A stretch of 64,000 bases of DNA from an uncultured Pelagibacteraceae bacterium. Its GTDB lineage: Bacteria > Pseudomonadota > Alphaproteobacteria > Pelagibacterales > Pelagibacteraceae. The stretch lies in the NCBI GenBank assembly GCA_902587095.1, contig CACIJY010000001.1, forward strand, positions 124,001 through 188,000, written 5' to 3'. The position numbers and the translations under genes were made by a program. This document shows positions 10,351 to 18,739 of the stretch, one piece after another (the first letter of the stretch is position 1; every line of letters begins with the position of its first letter). The notes under the pieces were generated by a model. The model searched no databases and was not told the DNA's origin. It saw nothing but the letters and a program-made list of their open reading frames with translations.

Positions 10351-11118
10351 ATGTTGTTTGATTACTACGAAATTTTAATTCTTTCATTAATTCAAGGAGT
10401 TTCAGAATTTATACCAGTAAGTTCTTCTGCACATCTTTACATAATTTCAGAATTATTTGATTTTAAAAATCAATCACTGATGATTGATGTTGGAATGCAT
10501 TTAGGGTCTCTTTTGGCAGTTCTATTCTATTTCAGACAAGACTTCTTAAATATTCTTAAAAATAAACAAATTTTAAATTTAATGGTCATTGGATCTATTC
10601 CTCTAATTATAGCTGGCTTTATAATTTATACGACAGGTTTAATAGATTTTGTAAGAAACCTAAAACTGCTTGCTTGGTTATCATTAATTTTTGCAATAGT
10701 GCTTTATTTTGCTGATAAAATTAAAGTAACAAAAAAAATAGATACAGATTTGAATTTAAAAACAATATTAATTATTGGACTGTTCCAAATTGCCTCTCTT
10801 TTTCCTGGGGTAAGTAGATCTGGAATAGTGATAACAGCAGGAAGATTTTTAAATTTTGATAGATATGATGCTACTAAAATATCTTTTTATTTATCTGTAC
10901 CAGCAATAGCTGGTGCAAGTTTTTTAAGTTTAAAAGACGTATTTACAAACGATGCAACTTTTAATTCATTAATAATATTATCTGTATTCTTATCTTTTAT
11001 TTTTTCTTATATCACAATTAAATATTTTTTGATCTTCATAAAAAATTTTAATTTTAATATATTTATAATTTATAGAATTATTTTATCTTTATTTATTTTT
11101 TATATTATTTATAACTAA
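10351..11118 (+). CDS. uppP: Undecaprenyl-diphosphatase (BacA/UppP)
   Basis: Integral inner-membrane phosphatase that dephosphorylates undecaprenyl pyrophosphate, recycling the lipid carrier for peptidoglycan and surface polysaccharide synthesis. The 255-residue protein has the two conserved loops of the BacA family: QGVSEFIPVSSSAH near residues 15-30, containing the catalytic glutamate and serine-rich stretch, and FPGVSRSGIVITAGR near residues 152-167. The remainder is hydrophobic helices. It is slightly shorter than the E. coli protein (273). Its end overlaps the convergent EamA transporter gene by 14 nt. Confidence 0.96.
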   Translation: MLFDYYEILILSLIQGVSEFIPVSSSAHLYIISELFDFKNQSLMIDVGMHLGSLLAVLFYFRQDFLNILKNKQILNLMVIGSIPLIIAGFIIYTTGLIDFVRNLKLLAWLSLIFAIVLYFADKIKVTKKIDTDLNLKTILIIGLFQIASLFPGVSRSGIVITAGRFLNFDRYDATKISFYLSVPAIAGASFLSLKDVFTNDATFNSLIILSVFLSFIFSYITIKYFLIFIKNFNFNIFIIYRIILSLFIFYIIYN

Positions 11119-12001
11119 CTTTTTTAAGTTCAGGAAGTAACTGCGATAATAGAACTCCAATTAGAATAAAAACGCACCCAAGAATGTTATTTATATTTAA
11201 AACTTGACTTAGAATTAGCCATGCAGCAATAGCAGCAAAAACACCCTCTAAAGAATATATTATAGCTGCAGGAGCAGGGTTAATATTCTTTTGAGCATAA
11301 ATTTGCAAAACAAATGCAAACCCACCTGATAAAACCCCTGCATAAAGAATTTCGTATTTTTCAGATAGTATTTTTTGAATGTTTATTTCCTCAACATAGA
11401 GACTAATTAACAACGAGAGTACAGATACAATAAAAGTTTGTACTAAACCAACAGTAATTGGAAGCTCAAAACTTTTTACGAGTTCACCTATAAAAATAAT
11501 ATGTAGAGCCCAAAAAAATGCACAAAAAATAACTAACATGTCTCCTTTTCTAACAGTAGCATCATAAAAATTAGTCAATAAATACCCGCCGATTACACAT
11601 AAAACTACAGAGGGATAAACACTCCAATGAACTTTTTTTTTAAATAAAAAAAGAACTATAAAAGGAACCATTGGAACATAAAAAATTGTAAAAAATGCTG
11701 CATTAGCAATATCTGTGTATAACAGAGCAACTTGTTGCAAAGCAGTTCCTAGAAAGAGAAAAATACCAATTGAAAAAGATAAATATACAAATTTTTTTTT
11801 GTCTTTATTAAATTCGGATGTGAAATTTTTTTTTTCTATCAATAAAAAAATAGGTAATAAAGCAAAGAAGCCAACCATAAATCTTACACCATTAAAAGTG
11901 TAAGGCCCTATGTTGTCCATACCTGTATCTTGTGCAATAAAAGTTGTTCCCCAAATAAAACAACAAAGTAATGCACTTGCTAAAGAAGCTTTTTTTGTCA
12001 T
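11105..12001 (-). CDS. EamA/DMT-family transporter
   Basis: A ten-helix permease of the drug/metabolite transporter superfamily; the substrate is unknown. Two EamA repeats are visible, the first starting MTKKASLASALLCCFIWGTTFI and the second near the middle (GDMLVIFCAFFWALHII). I prefer the ATG at 12001 over the track start at 12040: it gives a normal N-terminus (298 residues) directly before the first helix and leaves a 4-nt gap after the aceF stop instead of an overlap. It is likely the last gene of the aceE-aceF transcript, which may hint at a substrate linked to central carbon metabolism, but that is only a guess. Confidence 0.88.
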   Translation of the reverse strand: MTKKASLASALLCCFIWGTTFIAQDTGMDNIGPYTFNGVRFMVGFFALLPIFLLIEKKNFTSEFNKDKKKFVYLSFSIGIFLFLGTALQQVALLYTDIANAAFFTIFYVPMVPFIVLFLFKKKVHWSVYPSVVLCVIGGYLLTNFYDATVRKGDMLVIFCAFFWALHIIFIGELVKSFELPITVGLVQTFIVSVLSLLISLYVEEINIQKILSEKYEILYAGVLSGGFAFVLQIYAQKNINPAPAAIIYSLEGVFAAIAAWLILSQVLNINNILGCVFILIGVLLSQLLPELKKVSYK

Positions 12002-12005
12002 TAAA

Positions 12006-12902
12006 TTATAGTGATAATTTATAAGCGAAATTTTGTCCAAGGTTGTCTTTTAATTCGTTGCAAAACCTTGCTGCATCGGCACCATTAACTACTCTGTGAT
12101 CATAAGACAAAGATAATGGAAGCATTAAATTTTTACTACGTTCTACTATTTTGCCAATACCTAATATCGCAACTTCAGGAGGGTTGATAATTGGTGTAAA
12201 AAAAGTCCCACCAATACCTCCTAAACTTGTAATTGTCATAGAGCCTCCAAAAAATTCTTTTTTATCTATTTTTAAATTTCTACATTTTTCACTTATATCC
12301 TTAAGTTCAATTGATAAGTCTTCTATCTTTTTACTATCTGCATTTCTTATTTTTGGTACCATTAGACCATGCTCTGTATCAACTGCTATTCCTATATGAA
12401 AATATTTTTTTAATATGAGTTCGTAGTTTTCTTCATCTTTAATAGAGCAATTAAAATGCGGAAACTTTTTTAAACTATTCACTAAAGCTTTAATAATAAA
12501 AGCTAAAGGTGTTATTTTTTTCTTTTCACCGGTAAAATTATCCTTCAAATTTTTTCTAAAACTTTCGAGTTCTGTAACATCAGCTTCATCATGGTGAGTT
12601 ACATGTGGAATCGTTCGCCAAGATTCAGATAAATTTGGTGCTGCCAACCTTTTTATACGTGGCATTTGTGATATTTCTATTTCACCAAACTCACTATGAT
12701 CAAACTCTAATTTCTTTTTTTCATCTTTTATTGATTTCTTTGGAGTGTTTTCTTGTTGCTTAATTTGATTTTTTATAAAATTTCGGACATCATCCTCTGT
12801 AATCCTGCCATTTCTTTCTGAACCTTTTAATTGAGAAATGTCTGCACCGAGTTGCCTTGCAAACTTTCTTACCCTTGGACTCGCATGTATAATTTGGTTC
12901 AT
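12006..12902 (-). CDS. aceF: Dihydrolipoamide acetyltransferase (E2) without lipoyl domain
   Basis: Acetyltransferase core of the pyruvate dehydrogenase complex, passing acetyl groups from lipoamide to CoA. The protein is only 298 residues, against 400-630 for usual E2 chains. It starts directly in the peripheral-subunit binding domain (HASPRVRKFARQLGAD, residues 6-45), continues through a charged linker, then the CAT catalytic domain with the active-site SYDHRVVNGADAARF near residue 270. No lipoyl domain is present; it is instead at the N-terminus of the E1 encoded 2 nt upstream. The start follows the aceE stop immediately, so no missing 5' segment can be hidden between them. Confidence 0.93.
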   Translation of the reverse strand: MNQIIHASPRVRKFARQLGADISQLKGSERNGRITEDDVRNFIKNQIKQQENTPKKSIKDEKKKLEFDHSEFGEIEISQMPRIKRLAAPNLSESWRTIPHVTHHDEADVTELESFRKNLKDNFTGEKKKITPLAFIIKALVNSLKKFPHFNCSIKDEENYELILKKYFHIGIAVDTEHGLMVPKIRNADSKKIEDLSIELKDISEKCRNLKIDKKEFFGGSMTITSLGGIGGTFFTPIINPPEVAILGIGKIVERSKNLMLPLSLSYDHRVVNGADAARFCNELKDNLGQNFAYKLSL

Positions 12903-12904
12903 TT

Positions 12905-15900
12905 TTATAACTTGGTTGGCATTGGTTTATTTTTATCAATATTGTATTTTTTAATTGCCTCCTCAGCGTATTTTGATGCAATTAATTGTTCTTTTGAAAG
13001 AACACTCAAAGCGTAAGTAACAATATATTTCTTATCAACTTCGAAAAAGTTTCTAAGATTTTTTCTTGTATCGCTTCTTCCATACCCATCTGTGCCAAGG
13101 GAATAAAAACTCTTGTTTGTATATGGTCTTATTTGATCAGATGAAATTCTCATATAGTCTGATGCAGCTAATATAGGTCCTTCAGAGTCTTTTAAACATT
13201 TTTCAACATATGTTTTTTTTGGCTCTTGATTAGGATTAAGTAAATTTTGTCTTTCAACTTCTAAACCATCTCTTCTTAATTCGTTATAACTTGTTACGCT
13301 CCATATCTCAGAATCAATTTTGTAATCTTTATCTAAAATTTCCGATGCCTGTAACATCTCTCTAAGAATTGCACCTGATCCTAGTAGAGTAATTTTAGTT
13401 TTTTTATTCCTGTTTATAGATTTTAATTTATACATTCCTTTTAAAATTGAGTCTTCAATACCTTTCTCATTAGGTATTTCTGGATGTGGATAGTTCTCAT
13501 TTAAAGTTGTTATATAGTAAAAAATATTTTCCTTATTTTCATGCATTCGCTTCAACCCGTCTCTAAAAATTACCGCTAATTCATAAGCAAAGGTCGGGTC
13601 ATACGAAACACAGTTTGGAATTGTAGATGCAATAATATGACTATGACCATCTTGGTGTTGTAAACCTTCTCCTGCAAGTGTTGTCTTTCCGGATGTTGCT
13701 CCAATTAAAAAACCTCTTGCTTGACTGTCACCAGCAGCCCAAGCAAAATCACCAACTCTTTGAAAACCAAACATTGAGTAGAATAAATAGATAGGTATCA
13801 TCTCAATATCATGATTTGTGTATGCAGTGCCTGCTGCTATCCAAGATGACATTGATCCAGCTTCAGTTATACCTTCCTCTAAAACTTGACCTTTTTTATC
13901 CTCCCTATAAGAAAATAATTGTTCTGAGTCTACCGGCTCATACTTTTGTCCTTCGTGAGCGTATATACCAATTTTTTGAAAAAAACCTTCCATTCCAAAA
14001 GTTCTTGCTTCATCTGGAATGATAGGAACCAATCTTGGCGAAACATTTTTATCTCTCAAAAGATTGGTAAGCATTCTTACAAGTGCCATTGTAGTGGACA
14101 TTTCTTTTGATCCAGTTGACTTTTTAAGAGCATCAAAAATATCTTTTGGAGGAGTTTTAATTGATTTAGCAAAAGTGGATCTTTCAGGAATATTTCCACC
14201 AAGTTTAATTCTTCTATCTTTTAAATATTTTATCTCCTCTGAATTTTCGTCAGGTTTATAATATTGAATATTTTTTACTTGCTCATCTGTTAACGGAACG
14301 TCAAACCTATCTCTATAATACATAAGATCTTTCACATCTAATTTTTTTTGTTGATGAGTGGTATTTATACTTTCTCCTGATTTACCCATACCGTACCCTT
14401 TAATTGTTTTGGCAATAATTACAGTTGGTCGGCCAGTATTATTAACAGCGTTATGATATGCTGCATAAACTTTATGTGGGTCATGCCCACCTCTGTTAAG
14501 TTTCCAAATATCTTGGTCTGTCATAGTTGATACCATATCTTTTAATTCTTTATATTTTCCGAAGAACTTTTCTCTTACATATGATCCACCTTTAGCTTTA
14601 AAAGCTTGATATTCACCATCAACAGCCTCGTTCATTCTTTTTACTAACAGACCTTTTTTGTCATTTGCTAATAATTGATCCCAATAAGAACCCCAAATTA
14701 CCTTAAGCACATTCCAGCCAGCTCCTCTAAAAATACCCTCAAGCTCTTGGATAATTTTTCCGTTACCTCTTACTGGTCCATCCAACCTCTGAAGATTGCA
14801 ATTAACAACAAAAATTAAATTATCTAAACTTTCTCTAGCAGCTAAGCCTATAGCTCCTAAAGATTCTGGTTCGTCCATTTCTCCATCTCCTAAGAAAGCC
14901 CAAACCTTTCTACCTTCATCTTTAATGAGACCTCTATTAATTAAGTATTTCATAAATCTTGCCTGATAAATTGCAAGCATAGGACCTAATCCCATTGATA
15001 CAGTTGGAAACTGCCAATACTCTGGCATTAACCATGGGTGTGGATAAGATGATAACCCTCCCGGTTTAACTTCTTGTCTGAAATTATCTAATTGTTTTTC
15101 TGTTAATCTTCCTTCAAGGTAAGATCTTGCATAAATTCCTGGAGCACTATGACCCTGAAAATATATTAAATCTCCACCAAACTTATTATTTTTTGCTCTC
15201 CAAAAATGGTTCATTCCAACATCGTATAAAGTTGCGGCTGAAGCGAAAGTTCCAATGTGTCCACCTAATTCTGGGTTTTTTTTATTAGCTCTTACAACCA
15301 TAGCTGCTGCATTCCATCTAATTAGAGATCTAATTTTTCTCTCTATATTTTGATCACCAGGTAATTTTTTTTCTTCCTCAGGAGGTATTGTATTAATGTA
15401 CGGAGTATTTCTAGACATTACTAATCCAGAACCTTCTCTGTATGAGTGCTCTATTAATTGTCTAATTATATATTGTGCCCGTTCTTTACCATCGTTATTA
15501 AGTACTGCAGATAATGACTCAAGCCACTCTTTGGTCTCACTAGGATCTATATCATTTGTATCTGAAACAATCTCAATTTTTGAATTTTCTAGTTTGGAAG
15601 TTTTTTTAGTCTCAGAAACTTCTTGTCTGATAATTTTTGGTTCATCGATTTTTTGTATTTTTTCTGCATCACTTATAATTTTTTCTGTATCTTTTGGTAT
15701 TTCCGTATCTTTTTTAACTTCCTTAACTTCCTCGATTTTTTCACTTCCGCCTTCTACAGAAATTGAAACTAATTTATCACCTTTTGAAACTTTATCCCCT
15801 ATCTTGACTGATATGCTTTCTACAATTCCTTCTTCTGTTGATGGTACTTCAACGCTAGATTTGTCACTTTCTAATGTTACTATTGGATCGTTAATAGAAA

Positions 15901-15985
15901 TTTTTTGGCCTTGTTTTACTAACAGCTCTATAATTTCAACGTTTTCAAAATCACCAATATCAGGTACTAAAAGATCTTTTTTCAT
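12905..15985 (-). CDS. aceE: Pyruvate dehydrogenase E1 with N-terminal lipoyl domain
   Basis: Homodimeric-type thiamine-diphosphate E1 that decarboxylates pyruvate and reductively acetylates lipoamide. The 1026-residue chain is longer than E. coli AceE (887). Residues 1-75 form a lipoyl domain (DLLVPDIGDFENVEI; lipoylation site Lys42 in ESDKSSVEVPS). A charged, low-complexity linker spans about residues 78-140. AceE proper starts near residue 145 (DPSETKEWLESLSAV) and includes the ThDP motif GDGEMDEPES...NCN and the catalytic-loop segment HEGQKYEPVD. The swinging arm has therefore moved from E2 to E1. Operon: aceE-aceF-transporter; no E3 (lpd) gene is nearby. An AT-rich promoter region precedes the ATG. 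Confidence 0.95.
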   Translation of the reverse strand: MKKDLLVPDIGDFENVEIIELLVKQGQKISINDPIVTLESDKSSVEVPSTEEGIVESISVKIGDKVSKGDKLVSISVEGGSEKIEEVKEVKKDTEIPKDTEKIISDAEKIQKIDEPKIIRQEVSETKKTSKLENSKIEIVSDTNDIDPSETKEWLESLSAVLNNDGKERAQYIIRQLIEHSYREGSGLVMSRNTPYINTIPPEEEKKLPGDQNIERKIRSLIRWNAAAMVVRANKKNPELGGHIGTFASAATLYDVGMNHFWRAKNNKFGGDLIYFQGHSAPGIYARSYLEGRLTEKQLDNFRQEVKPGGLSSYPHPWLMPEYWQFPTVSMGLGPMLAIYQARFMKYLINRGLIKDEGRKVWAFLGDGEMDEPESLGAIGLAARESLDNLIFVVNCNLQRLDGPVRGNGKIIQELEGIFRGAGWNVLKVIWGSYWDQLLANDKKGLLVKRMNEAVDGEYQAFKAKGGSYVREKFFGKYKELKDMVSTMTDQDIWKLNRGGHDPHKVYAAYHNAVNNTGRPTVIIAKTIKGYGMGKSGESINTTHQQKKLDVKDLMYYRDRFDVPLTDEQVKNIQYYKPDENSEEIKYLKDRRIKLGGNIPERSTFAKSIKTPPKDIFDALKKSTGSKEMSTTMALVRMLTNLLRDKNVSPRLVPIIPDEARTFGMEGFFQKIGIYAHEGQKYEPVDSEQLFSYREDKKGQVLEEGITEAGSMSSWIAAGTAYTNHDIEMIPIYLFYSMFGFQRVGDFAWAAGDSQARGFLIGATSGKTTLAGEGLQHQDGHSHIIASTIPNCVSYDPTFAYELAVIFRDGLKRMHENKENIFYYITTLNENYPHPEIPNEKGIEDSILKGMYKLKSINRNKKTKITLLGSGAILREMLQASEILDKDYKIDSEIWSVTSYNELRRDGLEVERQNLLNPNQEPKKTYVEKCLKDSEGPILAASDYMRISSDQIRPYTNKSFYSLGTDGYGRSDTRKNLRNFFEVDKKYIVTYALSVLSKEQLIASKYAEEAIKKYNIDKNKPMPTKL

Positions 15986-16053
15986 TATTTGAAGCTATAT
16001 TTATAACATATTTATATCTTTTTTTTGACATCCTTAAATATGAAAGTATTTAA

Positions 16054-16170
16054 ATGATTAATTTATTAAAAAAATTATTACTAAAAAGAGATAATAGCAA
16101 AAAATTTGATGCAAAAGTATGGATACAATTGGCGTTATTAAATAAGAATTTAAAATCTTTAAAATATTAA
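16054..16170 (+). CDS. Possible 38-aa basic peptide
   Basis: A short ORF (MINLLKKLLLKRDNSKKF at the N-terminus, ending NLKSLKY) lies in the gap between the divergently placed aceE promoter and the thiolase 3' end. It overlaps the thiolase stop codon by 4 nt in the convergent direction, a junction style seen elsewhere in this genome. There is no clear ribosome-binding site and no recognisable family. It could equally be chance in AT-rich DNA. Confidence 0.25.
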   Translation: MINLLKKLLLKRDNSKKFDAKVWIQLALLNKNLKSLKY

Positions 16171-17273
16171 TCGCGAGAAATACACATAGAGATACCCATA
16201 CCACCGCCTATACAAAGAGTAACTAAACCTTTTTTATTATCTCTTTTAATCATCTCATGAATTAATGTGACTATCAATCTTGCGCCTGATGCTCCGATTG
16301 GGTGACCTATAGCAATTGCACCTCCATTAACATTCAGTTTTTCTTTAGGAACTTTAAGCTCTTTAACTACTGCAAGTGTTTGTGCGGCGAAAGCTTCGTT
16401 GCACTCAATTAAATCTAAATCATTTATACTCCAACCAGCAATTTCAAGAGCTTTTGTAGACGACGGAATAGGTCCCAAACCCATTAAAGTTGGATCAACT
16501 CCAGAGGTGGCCCAAGAAACAATTTTTGCTTGGACATCTAAATTTTTTTTCTCAGCTAAATCTCTTGTAGTAAGCAATACTCCGGCTGCTCCATCGTTGA
16601 TACCAGAAGAATTACCAGCAGTAACAGTGCCATCTTTTTTAAAAGCAGGTTTTAATTTTTTAAGATTTTCAATATTTAAATTAAACCTTGGGTGTTCATC
16701 TTGATTATTATCAATTATTTCATTTAAAAATTTTTTACTTTTGATTGAACTTTCCGTTTTAGATTGTGAGTCTAGAGCAAAATGATCTTGTTCATCTCTT
16801 GAAATATTAAATTTCTCTGCAACATTTTCTGCGGTAACACCCATATGGTAGTTGTTAAAAGCATCTATTAATCCATTGGTTAACATTTCTTTCTCGTCTG
16901 AATTAGACATGCTTTCTTGACCACCAGCAATAACAAATTTTGATGAACCCATACCAATTGATTGATACCCTAAAACAATAGCTCTTAGTCCTGACCCACA
17001 AACTTGATTTATATTAAAAGCAGTTTTATCTTTAGGGATTCCAGATTTTATTAAGGCTTGTCTTGCAGGATTTTGTCCTCCTAAACTTGGTAAAACTTGG
17101 CCAAGTATAACTTCATCTATCTCTAACGGATCTACGTTGGTTTTTTTTAAAATACCTTTTATAACGATTGAGCCTAATTCATGGGCTTGAAGTTTCTTGT
17201 GAATGCCACCAAATTTACCTACCGATGTTCTCAAGGCAGATGTTAAAACTATATCTTTAGAATTTTTTGACAT
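16167..17273 (-). CDS. Acetyl-CoA acetyltransferase (thiolase)
   Basis: Biosynthetic-type thiolase interconverting two acetyl-CoA and acetoacetyl-CoA, or a related 3-ketoacyl-CoA thiolase. Catalytic residues are all present: the nucleophilic Cys in NQVCGSGLRA near residue 90, His in GHPIGASGAR, and the second Cys in TLCIGGGMG. At 368 residues it is about 25 shorter than usual; the gap lies just after GGQESMS, where relatives carry a loop of roughly 20 residues before the DAFNNYHMG segment. That loop belongs to the substrate-binding region, so specificity may be altered. It stands alone, with a tRNA-Arg gene upstream on the other strand. Confidence 0.93.
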   Translation of the reverse strand: MSKNSKDIVLTSALRTSVGKFGGIHKKLQAHELGSIVIKGILKKTNVDPLEIDEVILGQVLPSLGGQNPARQALIKSGIPKDKTAFNINQVCGSGLRAIVLGYQSIGMGSSKFVIAGGQESMSNSDEKEMLTNGLIDAFNNYHMGVTAENVAEKFNISRDEQDHFALDSQSKTESSIKSKKFLNEIIDNNQDEHPRFNLNIENLKKLKPAFKKDGTVTAGNSSGINDGAAGVLLTTRDLAEKKNLDVQAKIVSWATSGVDPTLMGLGPIPSSTKALEIAGWSINDLDLIECNEAFAAQTLAVVKELKVPKEKLNVNGGAIAIGHPIGASGARLIVTLIHEMIKRDNKKGLVTLCIGGGMGISMCISRD

Positions 17274-17338
17274 TACGATAGAATAAACTTAAATTTAAAA
17301 ATTACATTAAAATATAGATGATTTATGTTAATTTATTA

Positions 17339-17415
17339 GCGCCTGTAGCTCAATTGGATAGAGCGCTTGGCTACGGACCAGGAGGTTCTGGGTTCGACTC
17401 CTAGCAGGCGCACCA
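17339..17415 (+). tRNA. tRNA-Arg (anticodon ACG)
   Basis: Folds as a standard cloverleaf of 77 nt including encoded CCA: acceptor arms GCGCCTG and CAGGCGC, D-arm GCTCAATTGGATAGAGC, anticodon arm with loop CTACGGA (anticodon ACG, read as inosine-CG), and T-arm containing GGTTCGACT. It reads CGN arginine codons. It is transcribed divergently from the thiolase gene. Confidence 0.97.
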
Positions 17416-17420
17416 ATTAT

Positions 17421-17504
17421 ATGAAAATTTCCTTACAGAAAAGTGTAATAGTTTTTTTTGCAATTGTATTTTTATTTTTGTTGTTACTAACTGTAATTCT
17501 TTAA
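17421..17504 (+). CDS. Possible 27-aa single-helix membrane peptide
   Basis: Begins 5 nt after the CCA of tRNA-Arg. After MKISLQKS the remaining residues form one uninterrupted hydrophobic stretch (VIVFFAIVFLFLLLLTVIL), the pattern of a small single-pass membrane protein. It stops 6 nt before the thioesterase gene, so it would fit between tRNA and thioesterase in one transcript. No ribosome-binding site is seen and AT-rich DNA easily yields such peptides. Confidence 0.3.
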   Translation: MKISLQKSVIVFFAIVFLFLLLLTVIL

Positions 17505-17510
17505 TTATAT

Positions 17511-17912
17511 ATGAAACAAGATTTTGAACAAATTAGTAGGGTATCCGGATTTATGCACCACAATGGTGGTCTTTATTTTAGAGAAATTTCTGAAAATGAA
17601 TACGAATTTAAAGCTACGATTAGGGAATTTCATTTAAATAAACGAGAGATTACCCATGGTGGTTTTATTTGTTCATTAATAGATGCTGGGGCAGGAACCG
17701 CTGTGCATAGAACAACTAATCAAAAATCTTGTGTTACCGTATCACTTGATATCAAATTTATAGCACCATCAAGAAAAGAGGATGAGTTAATAGGAAAGGT
17801 ACAAATACTTAAAAAAACTAAAAGTATGGTATTTGTTAATTGTATTTTAAAAAAAAAAGATCAATTAATTGCATCTGCAACAGGGGTTTGGAAAGTGATT
17901 AAAAAAATATGA
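17511..17912 (+). CDS. PaaI-family hotdog thioesterase
   Basis: Predicted acyl-CoA thioesterase of 133 residues with a single hotdog fold. The signature is THGGFICSLIDAGAGTA near residues 48-64, the HGG-helix characteristic of PaaI/YdiI-type enzymes, followed by the strand pair VTVSLDIKFIAPSRK. The exact acyl-CoA substrate cannot be read from sequence. Its stop overlaps the start of the next gene by 4 nt (ATGA), suggesting coupling with the racemase-like gene. Confidence 0.9.
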   Translation: MKQDFEQISRVSGFMHHNGGLYFREISENEYEFKATIREFHLNKREITHGGFICSLIDAGAGTAVHRTTNQKSCVTVSLDIKFIAPSRKEDELIGKVQILKKTKSMVFVNCILKKKDQLIASATGVWKVIKKI

Positions 17913-18613
17913 TTGGTATTTTAGGTGGTATGGGAACTCAGGCAGGGTTAGATTTTTGCAATAAAATTGCAGTATTGAATAGGGGGAAGCAAGATCAACA
18001 ATATCCAAAATTTTTATTATATAATAAATCTGACACGCCAAAAAGACCTGAGAATTTAAAAAGATATTTTAATGTTCTTGAAGAACTTGTTAAAGGTTGT
18101 CGATTACTACAGAAAAATAAATGTAAATTTATTGTAATGCCGTGTAACACTGCACATTACTGGTACAATGATTTACAAAGAAAAGTAAAAATTCCAATAA
18201 TTAGTATGCCTAAAGAAGTTTTTCTTCACACTAAAAAAACATGTAAAAAAAATTGTAAAATTGGACTACTAGCAACTGAAGCAACTATAAATACAAAGAT
18301 TTATCATAACTATTTATCCAGAAATTTTGAGTTAGTTACACCAACTATAAATCTACAAAAAAAATGTGTTAATAAAGCTATTCAACTAGTTAAATCTGGT
18401 AAGGTTAAAGAAGCTGAAAAAATCATTGGTCCTGCTGTAAGATATCTAATTAAAATTAGATGTAAAAAAATTATTCTCGGATGTACAGAAATACCAATTG
18501 CTATTTTTGCTTTTAAGTCTTTCAAAAAAGCTAAAAAATCAAAAATATTTATAGACCCTAATTTATTATTAGCAAACGTATGTATGAGAAAATATAAAGG
18601 TATTAAAATTTAA
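17909..18613 (+). CDS. Aspartate/glutamate racemase family protein
   Basis: A two-domain, cofactor-independent racemase of the Asp/Glu/hydantoin family, 234 residues. The N-terminus MIGILGGMGTQAG is the conserved glycine loop; the paired catalytic cysteines lie in VMPCNTAHYW near residue 80 and LGCTEIPIAI near residue 195. It may make a D-amino acid for the cell wall or act in amino-acid turnover; aspartate racemase is the closest general assignment. It is translationally coupled to the thioesterase gene and ends before a structured gap. Confidence 0.9.
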   Translation: MIGILGGMGTQAGLDFCNKIAVLNRGKQDQQYPKFLLYNKSDTPKRPENLKRYFNVLEELVKGCRLLQKNKCKFIVMPCNTAHYWYNDLQRKVKIPIISMPKEVFLHTKKTCKKNCKIGLLATEATINTKIYHNYLSRNFELVTPTINLQKKCVNKAIQLVKSGKVKEAEKIIGPAVRYLIKIRCKKIILGCTEIPIAIFAFKSFKKAKKSKIFIDPNLLLANVCMRKYKGIKI

Positions 18614-18636
18614 ATTGAATATAAAATATATGAAAA

Positions 18637-18689
18637 TGAGAACTTTTTTTTCTTCGATTCGGTCATGTTTTAGACCATTTTTGTTCTCA
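18637..18689 (+). other. Nested inverted repeats upstream of the Suv3-like gene
   Basis: Perfect 7-nt arms TGAGAAC (18637-18643) and GTTCTCA (18683-18689) enclose 39 nt that contain a smaller hairpin GGTC-N8-GACC (18661-18676). The element sits between the racemase stop (18613) and the helicase start (18740). It could be a leader RNA, a terminator of the upstream pair, or an operator. A possible promoter, TTGTTC-16 nt-TATAGT (18681-18708), overlaps its 3' arm. No known riboswitch family is recognised. Confidence 0.4.
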
Positions 18690-18739
18690 CTAGGTAACAA
18701 TATATAGTAGGTAAAAATTTTGACACACTAATAACGGAA

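Noticed and set aside
15396-15992. 198-aa plus-strand ORF antisense to aceE
   Set aside because: It lies wholly opposite the lipoyl/linker coding region, has no recognisable domain, and its serine-rich low-complexity content is what the reverse complement of a Glu/Lys-rich linker gives.
18720-18725. TTGACA before the Suv3-like start
   Set aside because: Only 14 nt from the ATG, too close to be the -35 of this gene; no -10 at the right distance.
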